64,000 nucleotides of DNA from Microvirga antarctica (GTDB lineage Bacteria; Pseudomonadota; Alphaproteobacteria; Rhizobiales; Beijerinckiaceae). The position numbers and the translations under genes are program-made. Below, in pieces: positions 53,790-61,315 of this stretch. The notes under the pieces are model-generated. The model ran no database searches and was not told where the DNA came from. It saw only the letters and a program-made list of their open reading frames with translations. The stretch's first letter is position 1; every line of letters begins with the position of its first letter. The stretch covers positions 124,001 to 188,000 of the forward strand of contig NZ_JAGEMM010000007.1 in the NCBI RefSeq assembly GCF_017921815.1, written 5' to 3'.

Positions 53790-54134
53790 CGTCAAACTCC
53801 TGCTGCGACAATAACGCCTTCCTGGCACAAATTGTGCACTGCACAAAACGTCGCAGATGCGTTTCCAACAGGATTTCGCCTGGGGATGGGCCGCTGGAGC
53901 GGCGAATTCGGCCGACGCGACCAGCCGCCCCGGTAACAGTCGTAACTTTTATCCAGACCGGCGTCCCAGCGTAACCGACGGTTCCCTTCGAGCCTCGCCG
54001 GGCTCCATAGCCCGGGAATGTGAATACTCACCCGGGAGCGGCATCGGACGACCGGAGTGAACGACTGAACAAAATCTTCAGCGTGATGCGACCAAATACG
54101 GCCTCGCGGTGTTGATAGGCCGAAAGGGACCTTC
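53790..54134. other. Intergenic region before the response regulator gene
   Basis: About 345 bp with no credible gene. It contains a CCCGGG-N14-CCCGGG pair around 54010-54036, which could form a short stem, and the leader of the plus-strand response regulator. No EcfG-type or LexA-type site was found here. Confidence 0.45.
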
Positions 54135-54521
54135 ATGACCGAGATTGGCGACAGCCCCCGCATTGTTCTGGTCGTGGAAGACGACGCTTTGGTACGCTAT
54201 AGCGTCGTGGAACTGATCGAGGCTGAAGGCTTCGAGGTCCTGGAGGCGAGAGACGCAGATGACGCTCTATCGCTGCTTGAGGAATGTAGCGAAGATGTTG
54301 CTGTCCTGTTTACCGACATCAACATGCCTGGTTCGATGGACGGACGCGATCTCATGCGTGTGGTCGCGGATCGGTGGCCGCACATCATTCCCTTCATGAC
54401 GTCGGGCCGCGCCTATGTGTCCGACAGTACGATTCCAAGTCCCGGCCGATTCTTCATCAAGCCCTACCAGGTGACCGAGATTGCCGCCGCCTTTCGTGCC
54501 GTCTCACGCCGCACCGGCTGA
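54135..54521 (+). CDS. Single-domain response regulator (CheY-like)
   Basis: A 128-residue receiver domain without an output domain. The acidic pair is VVEDDALV, the phosphoacceptor is D61 in LFTDINMPG, the switch residue is in FMTSGRAY and the conserved lysine is in FFIKPYQ. It resembles the stand-alone receivers attached to hybrid kinases in Rhizobiales. No kinase gene is adjacent, so it probably works with one encoded elsewhere. Confidence 0.92.
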   Translation: MTEIGDSPRIVLVVEDDALVRYSVVELIEAEGFEVLEARDADDALSLLEECSEDVAVLFTDINMPGSMDGRDLMRVVADRWPHIIPFMTSGRAYVSDSTIPSPGRFFIKPYQVTEIAAAFRAVSRRTG

Positions 54522-54569
54522 GGATGAACGCATTTCGATCATGAAATCTCTCTGGTGACGGCTAGTTGT

Positions 54570-56300
54570 TCAACTCAGGAAGCTTGACTGAGCCGCGTTC
54601 AGTCGCTGGTAGAGCCCCGGTTGTGCGAGGAGAGCGCCATGCAGGCCCTCTTGAACCACGCGGCCCCCCTCCACCACGACGATGCGGTCAGCGTTTCTGA
54701 TGGTAGCCAGACGATGGGCAATGACGAGGGTGGTGCGGCCCTTGGACAAGTCGGCGAGGGCCTGCTGAATTGCCCGTTCGGTTTCCGAATCAAGGGCGGA
54801 TGTCGCCTCGTCCAAAATCAAGATCGGAGGATTTTTCAGGAAGATGCGTGCAATTGACAGACGCTGCTTCTGACCGCCGGATAACTTGACACCCCGCTCG
54901 CCAACCACTGTTTCGATCCCACTCGGCATCGCGGCGATCACGTCGCCCAGTCGAGCCTTTCGCGCGGCCTCGAATATCTCGCCATCTGTGGCGTCTAGGT
55001 CGCCATAGGCGATGTTGTCCCGGATCGTGCCTGCGAAGAGGAACACGTCCTGCTGCACGATGCCGATCTGGCCTCGAAGGGACTGAAGAGTCATCTCTCG
55101 AATATCAAGTCCGTCGATCGTGATGGAGCCACGTGAGACATCGTAGAACCGCGGAAGCAACGAGCATATCGTCGTCTTGCCGGCACCCGAGGGGCCCACG
55201 AACGCGATTGTCTCCCCGGGCCGTATCGAGAGGTCGAGACCGTGTAGAATATCTCGATCTGACGCATAGCCGAAATGAACGTCCTGATAGCGGATACTGC
55301 CCTTTAGCGCTGGTGCATCACGCGCATCCGGCCGGTTCGCGATGTCGGGCCGCATATCGAGGAAAGCCGTGTATCGCTTAAAGCCCGCGATCCCTTTCGG
55401 ATAGGTCTCGATGACAGAATTGATCTTCTCGATCGGTCGAAAAAAGACACCGACGAGCAGCAGGAAACCGACGAAACCGCCGGTGCTCAGATTTCCCTTC
55501 AAAACCATGTAGCTTCCGGCCACCATGACCACCATCTGGGTCAGCCTCATGCTGAGATAGCTCAAGGATGTGGAGGCCGCCATGATCCGATAGGCCTCAA
55601 GCTTCGTGTTGCGATAGCTCTGGTTATCGATGGCGAAAAGCCGTCGTTCGTGAGCCTCATTGGCAAAGGCTTGAACGACGCGGATTCCGCCAACATTTTC
55701 CTCAATGCGCGCATTGAAGCTCCCAATGCGACCGTAAAGCGCGTGCCAGTTTCGTGTCATTCGTCCGCCGAACCGCGTGGTGAGCCACGCCGTGAGTGGC
55801 ACCACGACGGCCGTGATGATAGCCAGTTGGACATTCACGTTGAACATGAGCGCAAACGCACCGATCAACGTCATGACGGCGATGACGACGTCTTCCGGCC
55901 CGTGATGTGCGACCTCACCGATTTCCTCGAGATCCTTGGTCAGGCGCGCTACGAGATGCCCCGTCTTCTGATTGTCGAAAAATCCGAAGGAGAGTTTCTG
56001 AAGGTGATCAAACGCCTTGCGGCGCATCTCCGTCTCGATGTTGATGCCCAACATATGGCCCCAGTAGGTCACGATCGCCATCAGCCCCGCATTCAGAATG
56101 TAGACCACCAGCAAGGCAGCTGACGCGATTGCAACGAGACCCCACTCGCCGGTCGGCAGCAGCCTGTCGATGAACACCTTCACGGCGATGGGAAAGCCCA
56201 GTTCAAGCAAGCCCGACGTCACCGCGCACGAGAAATCGAGAAGGAAAAGGCGGCGGTGGGGGCGATAATACGCAAAAAATCGCCTGAGCACGGGAAGCAT
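54570..56300 (-). CDS. ABC exporter, MsbA-like (fused permease and ATPase)
   Basis: A 576-residue half-transporter that works as a homodimer. Residues 1-310 form six membrane helices, and the coupling-helix region is MRRKAFDHLQKLSFGFFDNQ. The ATPase follows, with Walker A VGPSGAGKTT, Q-loop IGIVQQDVFLF, signature VKLSGGQKQRLSIAR, Walker B LILDEATSALD and H-loop VIAHRLATI. Such pumps flip lipids or export peptides and drugs. The ATG at 56300 is used because MLPVLRRFFAYYRPHRR is a normal start; upstream codons to 56357 are not. Confidence 0.92.
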   Translation of the reverse strand: MLPVLRRFFAYYRPHRRLFLLDFSCAVTSGLLELGFPIAVKVFIDRLLPTGEWGLVAIASAALLVVYILNAGLMAIVTYWGHMLGINIETEMRRKAFDHLQKLSFGFFDNQKTGHLVARLTKDLEEIGEVAHHGPEDVVIAVMTLIGAFALMFNVNVQLAIITAVVVPLTAWLTTRFGGRMTRNWHALYGRIGSFNARIEENVGGIRVVQAFANEAHERRLFAIDNQSYRNTKLEAYRIMAASTSLSYLSMRLTQMVVMVAGSYMVLKGNLSTGGFVGFLLLVGVFFRPIEKINSVIETYPKGIAGFKRYTAFLDMRPDIANRPDARDAPALKGSIRYQDVHFGYASDRDILHGLDLSIRPGETIAFVGPSGAGKTTICSLLPRFYDVSRGSITIDGLDIREMTLQSLRGQIGIVQQDVFLFAGTIRDNIAYGDLDATDGEIFEAARKARLGDVIAAMPSGIETVVGERGVKLSGGQKQRLSIARIFLKNPPILILDEATSALDSETERAIQQALADLSKGRTTLVIAHRLATIRNADRIVVVEGGRVVQEGLHGALLAQPGLYQRLNAAQSSFLS

Positions 56301-56462
56301 GAGAACCTGACCTATGGGACGAACGCCAGCAGAACACATAGAAGTCCGGCTCTGCACAGCAGGAATCTAGCGCAGTCCGGTCACTCCCGGAAGCCGGCTC
56401 GGGCGTGCCGCGGCATGCCGGCGAATGCTGGCCGATCGGCGCCGATGGGATGGCGCTCCCCG

Positions 56463-57359
56463 TTAACGATTGTACCTCACTGGCACGGTCAATGTGAGGG
56501 ATGGGGCATTGCGGGCGGCTTCAGGCGGCGGTGGCGGAACCGGGTTTGCTCGTTTCACGAGCGCGACAGCCTCCAGATCTAGTACGGGATCGCCCGAGGA
56601 CCGCATGAGACGCGCTGACAACACCTGGCCAGTCTGGCTGATGGTGAACGCCACCGTCGCGGTCCCTCCGCCAGACGCGCCAGCAGGGAACCGCTTATGC
56701 CGGTTGAGATGCGCCAGCAGGCTGCTCCGCCACGACGCCTGTGCGACAGCACTCAACGCACCGGGGATCGGCGATGTGGCAGGCTGCTCCCCGCGTGCCT
56801 GGGAGGGCGGCGGGGCGGACGAGAGATCTTGTTGGGGGCTGTCAAGATTGACAGACGGCTTGCGGACCGCTGGTTTCTGGAGAGGTCTCCTGGGCGCCGG
56901 CCGTGGAGGTTGTCGGGGGCGGGACGGAGGCAGGACTGCCTCAGCGGGCGCGACCCATGCCTGTTCGGGTAGCGGTGATTCCTGGGAAAGGCTCGGCGTC
57001 TCCGGAGCATAATCACTCAACAATGGCGAACGTCGCAGGGGCGTGTTTTCGTCGACAGCTTCTGGAGTTGCAGAATCTGGCCTGGCGGTTAACGGCTTGG
57101 GCTGCGTCTCCAACAACAGCGGGCCAGGCGCGACATCCTGCAGAACCGCCTCCGCGGCGGCAGGCAGCGGTGAAAGCTCCAGGAGAATCGCCGCGGGAGA
57201 GCCCGCGGCGTGCGTGCTGATATTCGATCGCGACACCAGCATCACGATCGCGGCCGCATGGACCGCAAGCACGAGGGTGCCCGCACAGATCCAACGCGCC
57301 AAGACGGCCGCGCTCTCATCGCGCGAAGGCGACAAAAGAGAGCCGGCGGAAGCACTCAT
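56463..57359 (-). CDS. tonB: TonB-family energy transducer
   Basis: A 298-residue protein. One N-terminal membrane anchor (AGTLVLAVHAAAIVMLVS) is followed by a long Pro-rich periplasmic spacer, and the C-terminal TonB domain (SWRSSLLAHLNRHKRFPAGA, then QTGQVLSARLMRSSGDPVLD) contacts outer-membrane receptors. It relays the proton-motive force to TonB-dependent importers, usually of iron complexes. The ATG overlaps the exbD stop by four bases. The gene order exbB-exbD-tonB and the upstream ICE-like site point to iron uptake. Confidence 0.9.
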   Translation of the reverse strand: MSASAGSLLSPSRDESAAVLARWICAGTLVLAVHAAAIVMLVSRSNISTHAAGSPAAILLELSPLPAAAEAVLQDVAPGPLLLETQPKPLTARPDSATPEAVDENTPLRRSPLLSDYAPETPSLSQESPLPEQAWVAPAEAVLPPSRPRQPPRPAPRRPLQKPAVRKPSVNLDSPQQDLSSAPPPSQARGEQPATSPIPGALSAVAQASWRSSLLAHLNRHKRFPAGASGGGTATVAFTISQTGQVLSARLMRSSGDPVLDLEAVALVKRANPVPPPPPEAARNAPSLTLTVPVRYNR

Positions 57360-57817
57360 GGGCCAGTGGTCTCAATTCCCTTGGCAGGAAGCGGTTGTCC
57401 CGCGTCTTCGACTCCCACCAGCGCGACCTTCAGGTAGCCCGCCGACCGCAGCAGGTTCATCACCACCATCAGATCGCCATAGGCGACCTGCTCGTCCGCT
57501 CTCAGAAAAATTCGTTGATCCCGCTCGCTGCGTGTTTGCACATCCAGCGCACTCTGCAGGCTCGCGCGTGCCACGACGTCACTGCCCAGCGAAAGACTGA
57601 GATCCCTCTTCACGGTGAGAAACAGTGGCTCATCCGGTCGCTGTTGCGAAGTGGCATTCGAAACTGGCAGGTCAACTGCCACATCAACGGTCGAGAGCGG
57701 CGCTGCGACCATAAAAATGATCAGCAGCACCAACACGACATCGATGAACGGCGTCACGTTGATCTCTGAGACGTCTGCCAGATCGCCGTCCTGCGGATTT
57801 TTCAAGGACACGCCCAT
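57356..57817 (-). CDS. exbD: ExbD-family biopolymer transport protein
   Basis: A 153-residue protein with one membrane segment carrying the essential aspartate (TPFIDVVLVLLIIFMVAAPL, D26) and a periplasmic domain of about 100 residues, ending near the conserved LMVVMNLLRSAGYLKVALV. With ExbB it forms the proton channel that energises TonB. It starts three bases after the exbB stop. Confidence 0.93.
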   Translation of the reverse strand: MGVSLKNPQDGDLADVSEINVTPFIDVVLVLLIIFMVAAPLSTVDVAVDLPVSNATSQQRPDEPLFLTVKRDLSLSLGSDVVARASLQSALDVQTRSERDQRIFLRADEQVAYGDLMVVMNLLRSAGYLKVALVGVEDAGQPLPAKGIETTGP

Positions 57818-57820
57818 GCA

Positions 57821-58768
57821 TCAACCCGCTGGCTGTAGAAAGCGCGAAGCGTTCGGCGCTACGGCGTGTCTTTCGCCCCCATTGGCCCTGTGGTCGCTCT
57901 CACTCCGGCGATCAAGGTCGCGCGAAAGATGCTGCAGAACCTCTCCGGACGCATCGGACAGGCGAGCACGATAGCCGGTGATGGCGCGAGCAAACATATT
58001 ATAGATGATGACCGCTGGAATGGCCGCCACGAGGCCGATCGCGGTGGCAAGGAGCGCTTCGGCGATCCCTGGTGCAACGACCGCCAGGTTCGTGGTCCGC
58101 GCCTGGGAAATCCCAATGAAGCTGTTCATTATCCCCCAAACAGTGCCGAACAGCCCGACAAAGGGAGCCGTTGCGCCGATGGTGGCGAGAAGTCCCGTAC
58201 CGCGCGCCATGGCCCGACTCGCCCGCGCCTCGATCCGTGAAATGGCGATCGATGCGCGCTCCTTGGTTCCCTCAGCGGCGAGCGTGCCTGACTGCTGCAT
58301 CTCACGCGCAGCGGCGCGAACAAGGTCGGCCACCGGCCCACCCGCCGACCGGCTGGCATCGACTGCAATCAGGGCCGTCTCAAGGGATGATGCCTTCGCG
58401 ACCGCGCTCGTGGCGATCCTTGCATGGCGCGTCGCAGCGGCAAGCTCAAGTCCTTTGGCCAACCAGATTGTCCATGTGACGAGGGAAGCAAAGGCAAGGC
58501 CGATCATCACCGCTTTCACGACAATGTCCGCCTGATTGAACATGCCCCACGGGGACAGGTCGCGCGGCAGCGCACCCAGTGCGGAATCAGCCCTGGACGC
58601 TGGCGAAGCGGCTGGCGTCGTTGCTGGAGCCGCTCCGGAGGGCCCGACTGAGGTCGTCACCATTGGCGGCGCGACGGCCGGCACCGTCTGCGCGTGAGCG
58701 CCCACAGTCGAGAACCCCAGGATCAACATCAGGCCCATGATGGTGAGACTTTTTCGCCTGCCGGTCAT
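57821..58768 (-). CDS. exbB: ExbB-family proton channel protein (MotA/TolQ/ExbB)
   Basis: A 315-residue protein. An N-terminal signal-like segment ([19 protein letters not shown]) and a Pro/Ala-rich stretch precede three membrane helices: [20 protein letters not shown], then [20 protein letters not shown] and [20 protein letters not shown], the last two forming the MotA/TolQ/ExbB core. The long N-terminal extension is usual in alphaproteobacterial ExbB. I use the ATG at 58768; the frame is open to 58873. It heads the exbB-exbD-tonB operon. Confidence 0.92.
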   Translation of the reverse strand: MTGRRKSLTIMGLMLILGFSTVGAHAQTVPAVAPPMVTTSVGPSGAAPATTPAASPASRADSALGALPRDLSPWGMFNQADIVVKAVMIGLAFASLVTWTIWLAKGLELAAATRHARIATSAVAKASSLETALIAVDASRSAGGPVADLVRAAAREMQQSGTLAAEGTKERASIAISRIEARASRAMARGTGLLATIGATAPFVGLFGTVWGIMNSFIGISQARTTNLAVVAPGIAEALLATAIGLVAAIPAVIIYNMFARAITGYRARLSDASGEVLQHLSRDLDRRSESDHRANGGERHAVAPNASRFLQPAG

Positions 58769-58971
58769 TCTGACGTTCCAGCCGGGCCATACGCCCTCGT
58801 TCTTGTCATCGTCGGTCTTGCTCCGTGCGTCTAAACTCTCGCCAAAAGGCGAACCGTAGGGCTTCCGTGACACGTCTCTCGGCTGGAACAGCGAGCCGAG
58901 ACTGAAGCGATTGCGCGGCTTAGACCCCGTGACTCGATCTACTCGTCAAGCGAGCCCGCGGCTCGCCCGGC

Positions 58972-59000
58972 GTCATAGTCCAAATAAAATTACCCTGCAA
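58972..59000 (-). promoter_or_regulatory. Likely promoter of exbB-exbD-tonB
   Basis: On the minus strand TTGCAG (59000-58995) and TATGAC (58977-58972) are separated by 17 bp. The ICE-like palindrome lies about ten bases upstream of the -35. The predicted start of transcription is some 200 bases before the exbB start, so the leader is long. Confidence 0.55.
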
Positions 59001-59009
59001 ATACAATGT

Positions 59010-59026
59010 TTTAGAGATCCTCTAAA
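59010..59026. promoter_or_regulatory. Irr-box/ICE-like palindrome
   Basis: TTTAGAGATCCTCTAAA is a perfect 7-3-7 palindrome. It differs from the iron-control element of Rhizobiales (TTTAGAA-N3-TTCTAAA), which binds the Irr repressor/activator, only by the symmetric pair at positions 7 and 11. It lies between exbB-exbD-tonB and the FGE-like gene and could control either. Confidence 0.72.
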
Positions 59027-59260
59027 GAGCTCCAAATACCGTCCGCAAAGTCTCGTGGCGCTCAGGGGACGTTGGTATATCGCTGAGCGAACTCAGCACT
59101 GAGGTATTTGAGCTGCGCAAGCGGATGAGGTTGCGAGCCTTCCAAACTTGGCTTCAGGACTTCTCGCCAGTGTGCCGCAAATGTGAGATAGTTTTTTATC
59201 GCGCCCTGAACGGAAGTCCCCCATGTCACGCCCCCTCTCGCTGCGTCCGGCCGCCATCGA

Positions 59261-60238
59261 ATGAACCGACCATCCAGCCGTAGTCTTGCCGAACGCACCC
59301 CTGCTGTCTCAGGACGCAATGAGGAGATGATCTGGATTGCAGGCGGGACTTTCAGGATGGGCTCTAACGATCACTATCCGGAAGAGGCGCCAGTCCACCG
59401 CGCGACGGTCGATGGTTTCTGGATGGACCCTACACCCGTCACCAATCGTCAGTTCAAGGCCTTTGTGCAGGCGACCGGCCATGTGACGACCGCAGAAACG
59501 GTTCCCGATGCGAAAGACTATCCGGGCGCGATACCGGACATGCTGAAGGCTGGATCATTGCTGTTTACCCCACCCCATCATCCGGTTGATCTGCGCGATT
59601 GGAGTCAGTGGTGGACATTTTCATTCGGCACCCAATGGCGGCGCCCCCAGGGTCCGACGAGCAGACTCAAAGGTCTCGAGGATCACCCCGTCGTCCATGT
59701 GAGCTACACTGACGCTCTCGCCTATGCGAAGTGGATCGGGAAGGACCTTCCCACGGAGGCAGAGTGGGAATTTGCAGCGCGCGGGGGACTTGATGGCGCA
59801 GAGTACGCGTGGGGTGATTCACTCACGCCGGAAGGCGTGCATATGGCCAATACATGGCAAGGTCAGTTTCCCTTCGAGAATACACTGCAGGATGGATACG
59901 CACGAACCTCCCCGGTGGGAGTCTTCCCGGCCAACGGATTTGGTGTTTTCGACATGATCGGCAACGTCTGGGAGTGGACGACGGATTGGTATGCTCCCAA
60001 GCACAACGAGGACGCGCCGAAGGCCTGCTGCATTCCTGAGAACCCTCGTGGCGGCCGGGAGGATGCAAGTTTCGATCCGCAGCAGCCCGAGATCCGCATC
60101 CCACGTAAGGTGGTCAAGGGCGGCTCCCATCTCTGCGCGCCGAGCTATTGCCGTCGATACCGGCCCGCTGCACGGCACCCCCATCCGGTCGATACATCGA
60201 CGAGCCACATCGGCTTTCGCTGCATCCGGCGGGCTTGA
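59261..60238 (+). CDS. Formylglycine-generating-enzyme (SUMF1) family protein
   Basis: A 325-residue protein of the FGE-sulfatase fold. MIWIAGGTFRMGSNDHYPEE opens the domain; DLPTEAEWEFAARGG and MIGNVWEWTTDWYA are the conserved core. The pair of copper-binding cysteines of true FGEs is present in GGSHLCAPSYCRRYRPAARH, spaced by four residues as in the human enzyme. It should convert a cysteine of a sulfatase or similar target (CxPxR motif) into formylglycine. No signal peptide is seen. No sulfatase gene lies in the window. The ATG at 59261 is the only good upstream start. Confidence 0.88.
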   Translation: MNRPSSRSLAERTPAVSGRNEEMIWIAGGTFRMGSNDHYPEEAPVHRATVDGFWMDPTPVTNRQFKAFVQATGHVTTAETVPDAKDYPGAIPDMLKAGSLLFTPPHHPVDLRDWSQWWTFSFGTQWRRPQGPTSRLKGLEDHPVVHVSYTDALAYAKWIGKDLPTEAEWEFAARGGLDGAEYAWGDSLTPEGVHMANTWQGQFPFENTLQDGYARTSPVGVFPANGFGVFDMIGNVWEWTTDWYAPKHNEDAPKACCIPENPRGGREDASFDPQQPEIRIPRKVVKGGSHLCAPSYCRRYRPAARHPHPVDTSTSHIGFRCIRRA

Positions 60239-60361
60239 TCAAGCGCCGTCCCGTCGCGTCTCACCAAGGTGGAAAGACTGTCTTCCTGTCGTTCTTCATG
60301 TCGACGACGAGCCAGTCGCGCTGAGGCGCCTCGTCAAGGGCAGGCACGCCGCCGGAGACCG

Positions 60362-61315
60362 TCAGGAGAGCCGCGAGAAGATCACAAGCGCCGCCAGGTA
60401 GAGACCGGCGACCAATGCCGCGCCGGTGACATTCGTTGCCAAAGCGGAGCCGGGCGCTGCGAGCCACCAGTTAAATTTGCGGCTTGCCCAGGGCACCAGC
60501 CAATTGAGGAGAATGACACCGACAACGTTCCCGACAAAAAGCGCCAACCAGAAGGGAAGTTCGAGCCGTCCCATGAGAATCGGCGTTTGCACAAAGATGC
60601 CGAACAGAAAGACCACGGGGTAGAGCATCAGCAGGACAACCATGTTCTGCTTCCACGCCGCCGGGCCTTGCGTGGATCCGTCAGATTTGAACCATTGGTC
60701 GAAGCCGGTTCTGACGATGCGGGTGTGAAACTCCTCCGTAAAGGAGACGGCCTCTGCGAGAAGTTTCTGCCGATCCGGAGAGTTCAGCCAGTTCTGGAGA
60801 TGCTCCTCGGAATCAAATCTGACGATGGCAAGCCAATCGTCCTGCACGCCGGGCAACGGTGGTTCGAACCGATATCCCTGGAAACCTGGAGCCTTGGACT
60901 GAGCGGCAGCGATACGTTGTTCCCAGGCGCGATAGGATATTTCGGACCCCTTCTTGATCCGCGTCGCGATCACAGCCGAAACTGGGGCCGGAAGAACGCC
61001 AGACCCGCCGTCGCGGACAATATGAACATCGTCCTTTCCGGCCAGCATCGGCAATGCAGCCCGGACAAGGTCGAGGCGCTCATGCGAATGAAGCCAAGCG
61101 ACCGCCGATTTCTCGCTGTCGAAGTCCTGCAGAATGACCCAGTCGATCTGCATGGGAGGATTCGGCGGCATGACCGTCTGGCGCAGAAAGCCTGGAAAAG
61201 TCCCGGCTGTTTTTCCGATTCCATCCTGCCAGGTGGCAAACGTCGCCTCCTGACCAGGGACGACCTGGGTCTGCGTCACGATCGTGACGGGTGCCGGCAT
61301 CGTCCCTGCGCTCAT
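60362..61315 (-). CDS. Membrane-anchored double ABM-domain protein
   Basis: A 317-residue protein. Two antibiotic-biosynthesis-monooxygenase (ABM) ferredoxin-like domains lie at about residues 10-100 (VTIVTQTQVVPGQEATFATW) and 110-205 (VSAVIATRIKKGSEISYRAW), then three membrane helices near the C-terminus (MVVLLMLYPVVFLFGIFVQ, PFWLALFVGNVVGVILLNWL and GAALVAGLYLAALVIFSRL). ABM domains act as cofactor-free oxygenases or as binding modules; whether this one is catalytic is unknown. The ATG overlaps the stop of the molybdenum enzyme gene by four bases. Confidence 0.87.
   Translation of the reverse strand: MSAGTMPAPVTIVTQTQVVPGQEATFATWQDGIGKTAGTFPGFLRQTVMPPNPPMQIDWVILQDFDSEKSAVAWLHSHERLDLVRAALPMLAGKDDVHIVRDGGSGVLPAPVSAVIATRIKKGSEISYRAWEQRIAAAQSKAPGFQGYRFEPPLPGVQDDWLAIVRFDSEEHLQNWLNSPDRQKLLAEAVSFTEEFHTRIVRTGFDQWFKSDGSTQGPAAWKQNMVVLLMLYPVVFLFGIFVQTPILMGRLELPFWLALFVGNVVGVILLNWLVPWASRKFNWWLAAPGSALATNVTGAALVAGLYLAALVIFSRLS

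Larger units (their letters stand above)
58769..59260. other. Divergent control region of exbB and the FGE-like gene
   Basis: A 492-bp gap with no credible gene. It holds the exbB promoter and the ICE-like palindrome described separately, plus a less GC-rich stretch up to the start of the FGE-like gene at 59261. No other conserved site was identified. Confidence 0.6.

Noticed and set aside
54535..54552. ATTTC-GATCAT-GAAAT stem between the response regulator and ABC exporter genes as a bidirectional terminator
   Set aside because: The stem is short and AT-rich with no T run on either side.
60261..60467. 68-codon minus-strand frame ending DWLVVDMKNDRKTVFPPW
   Set aside because: The ending looks protein-like, but most of the frame overlaps the ABM gene in another frame and there is no good ribosome-binding site; at best a remnant.
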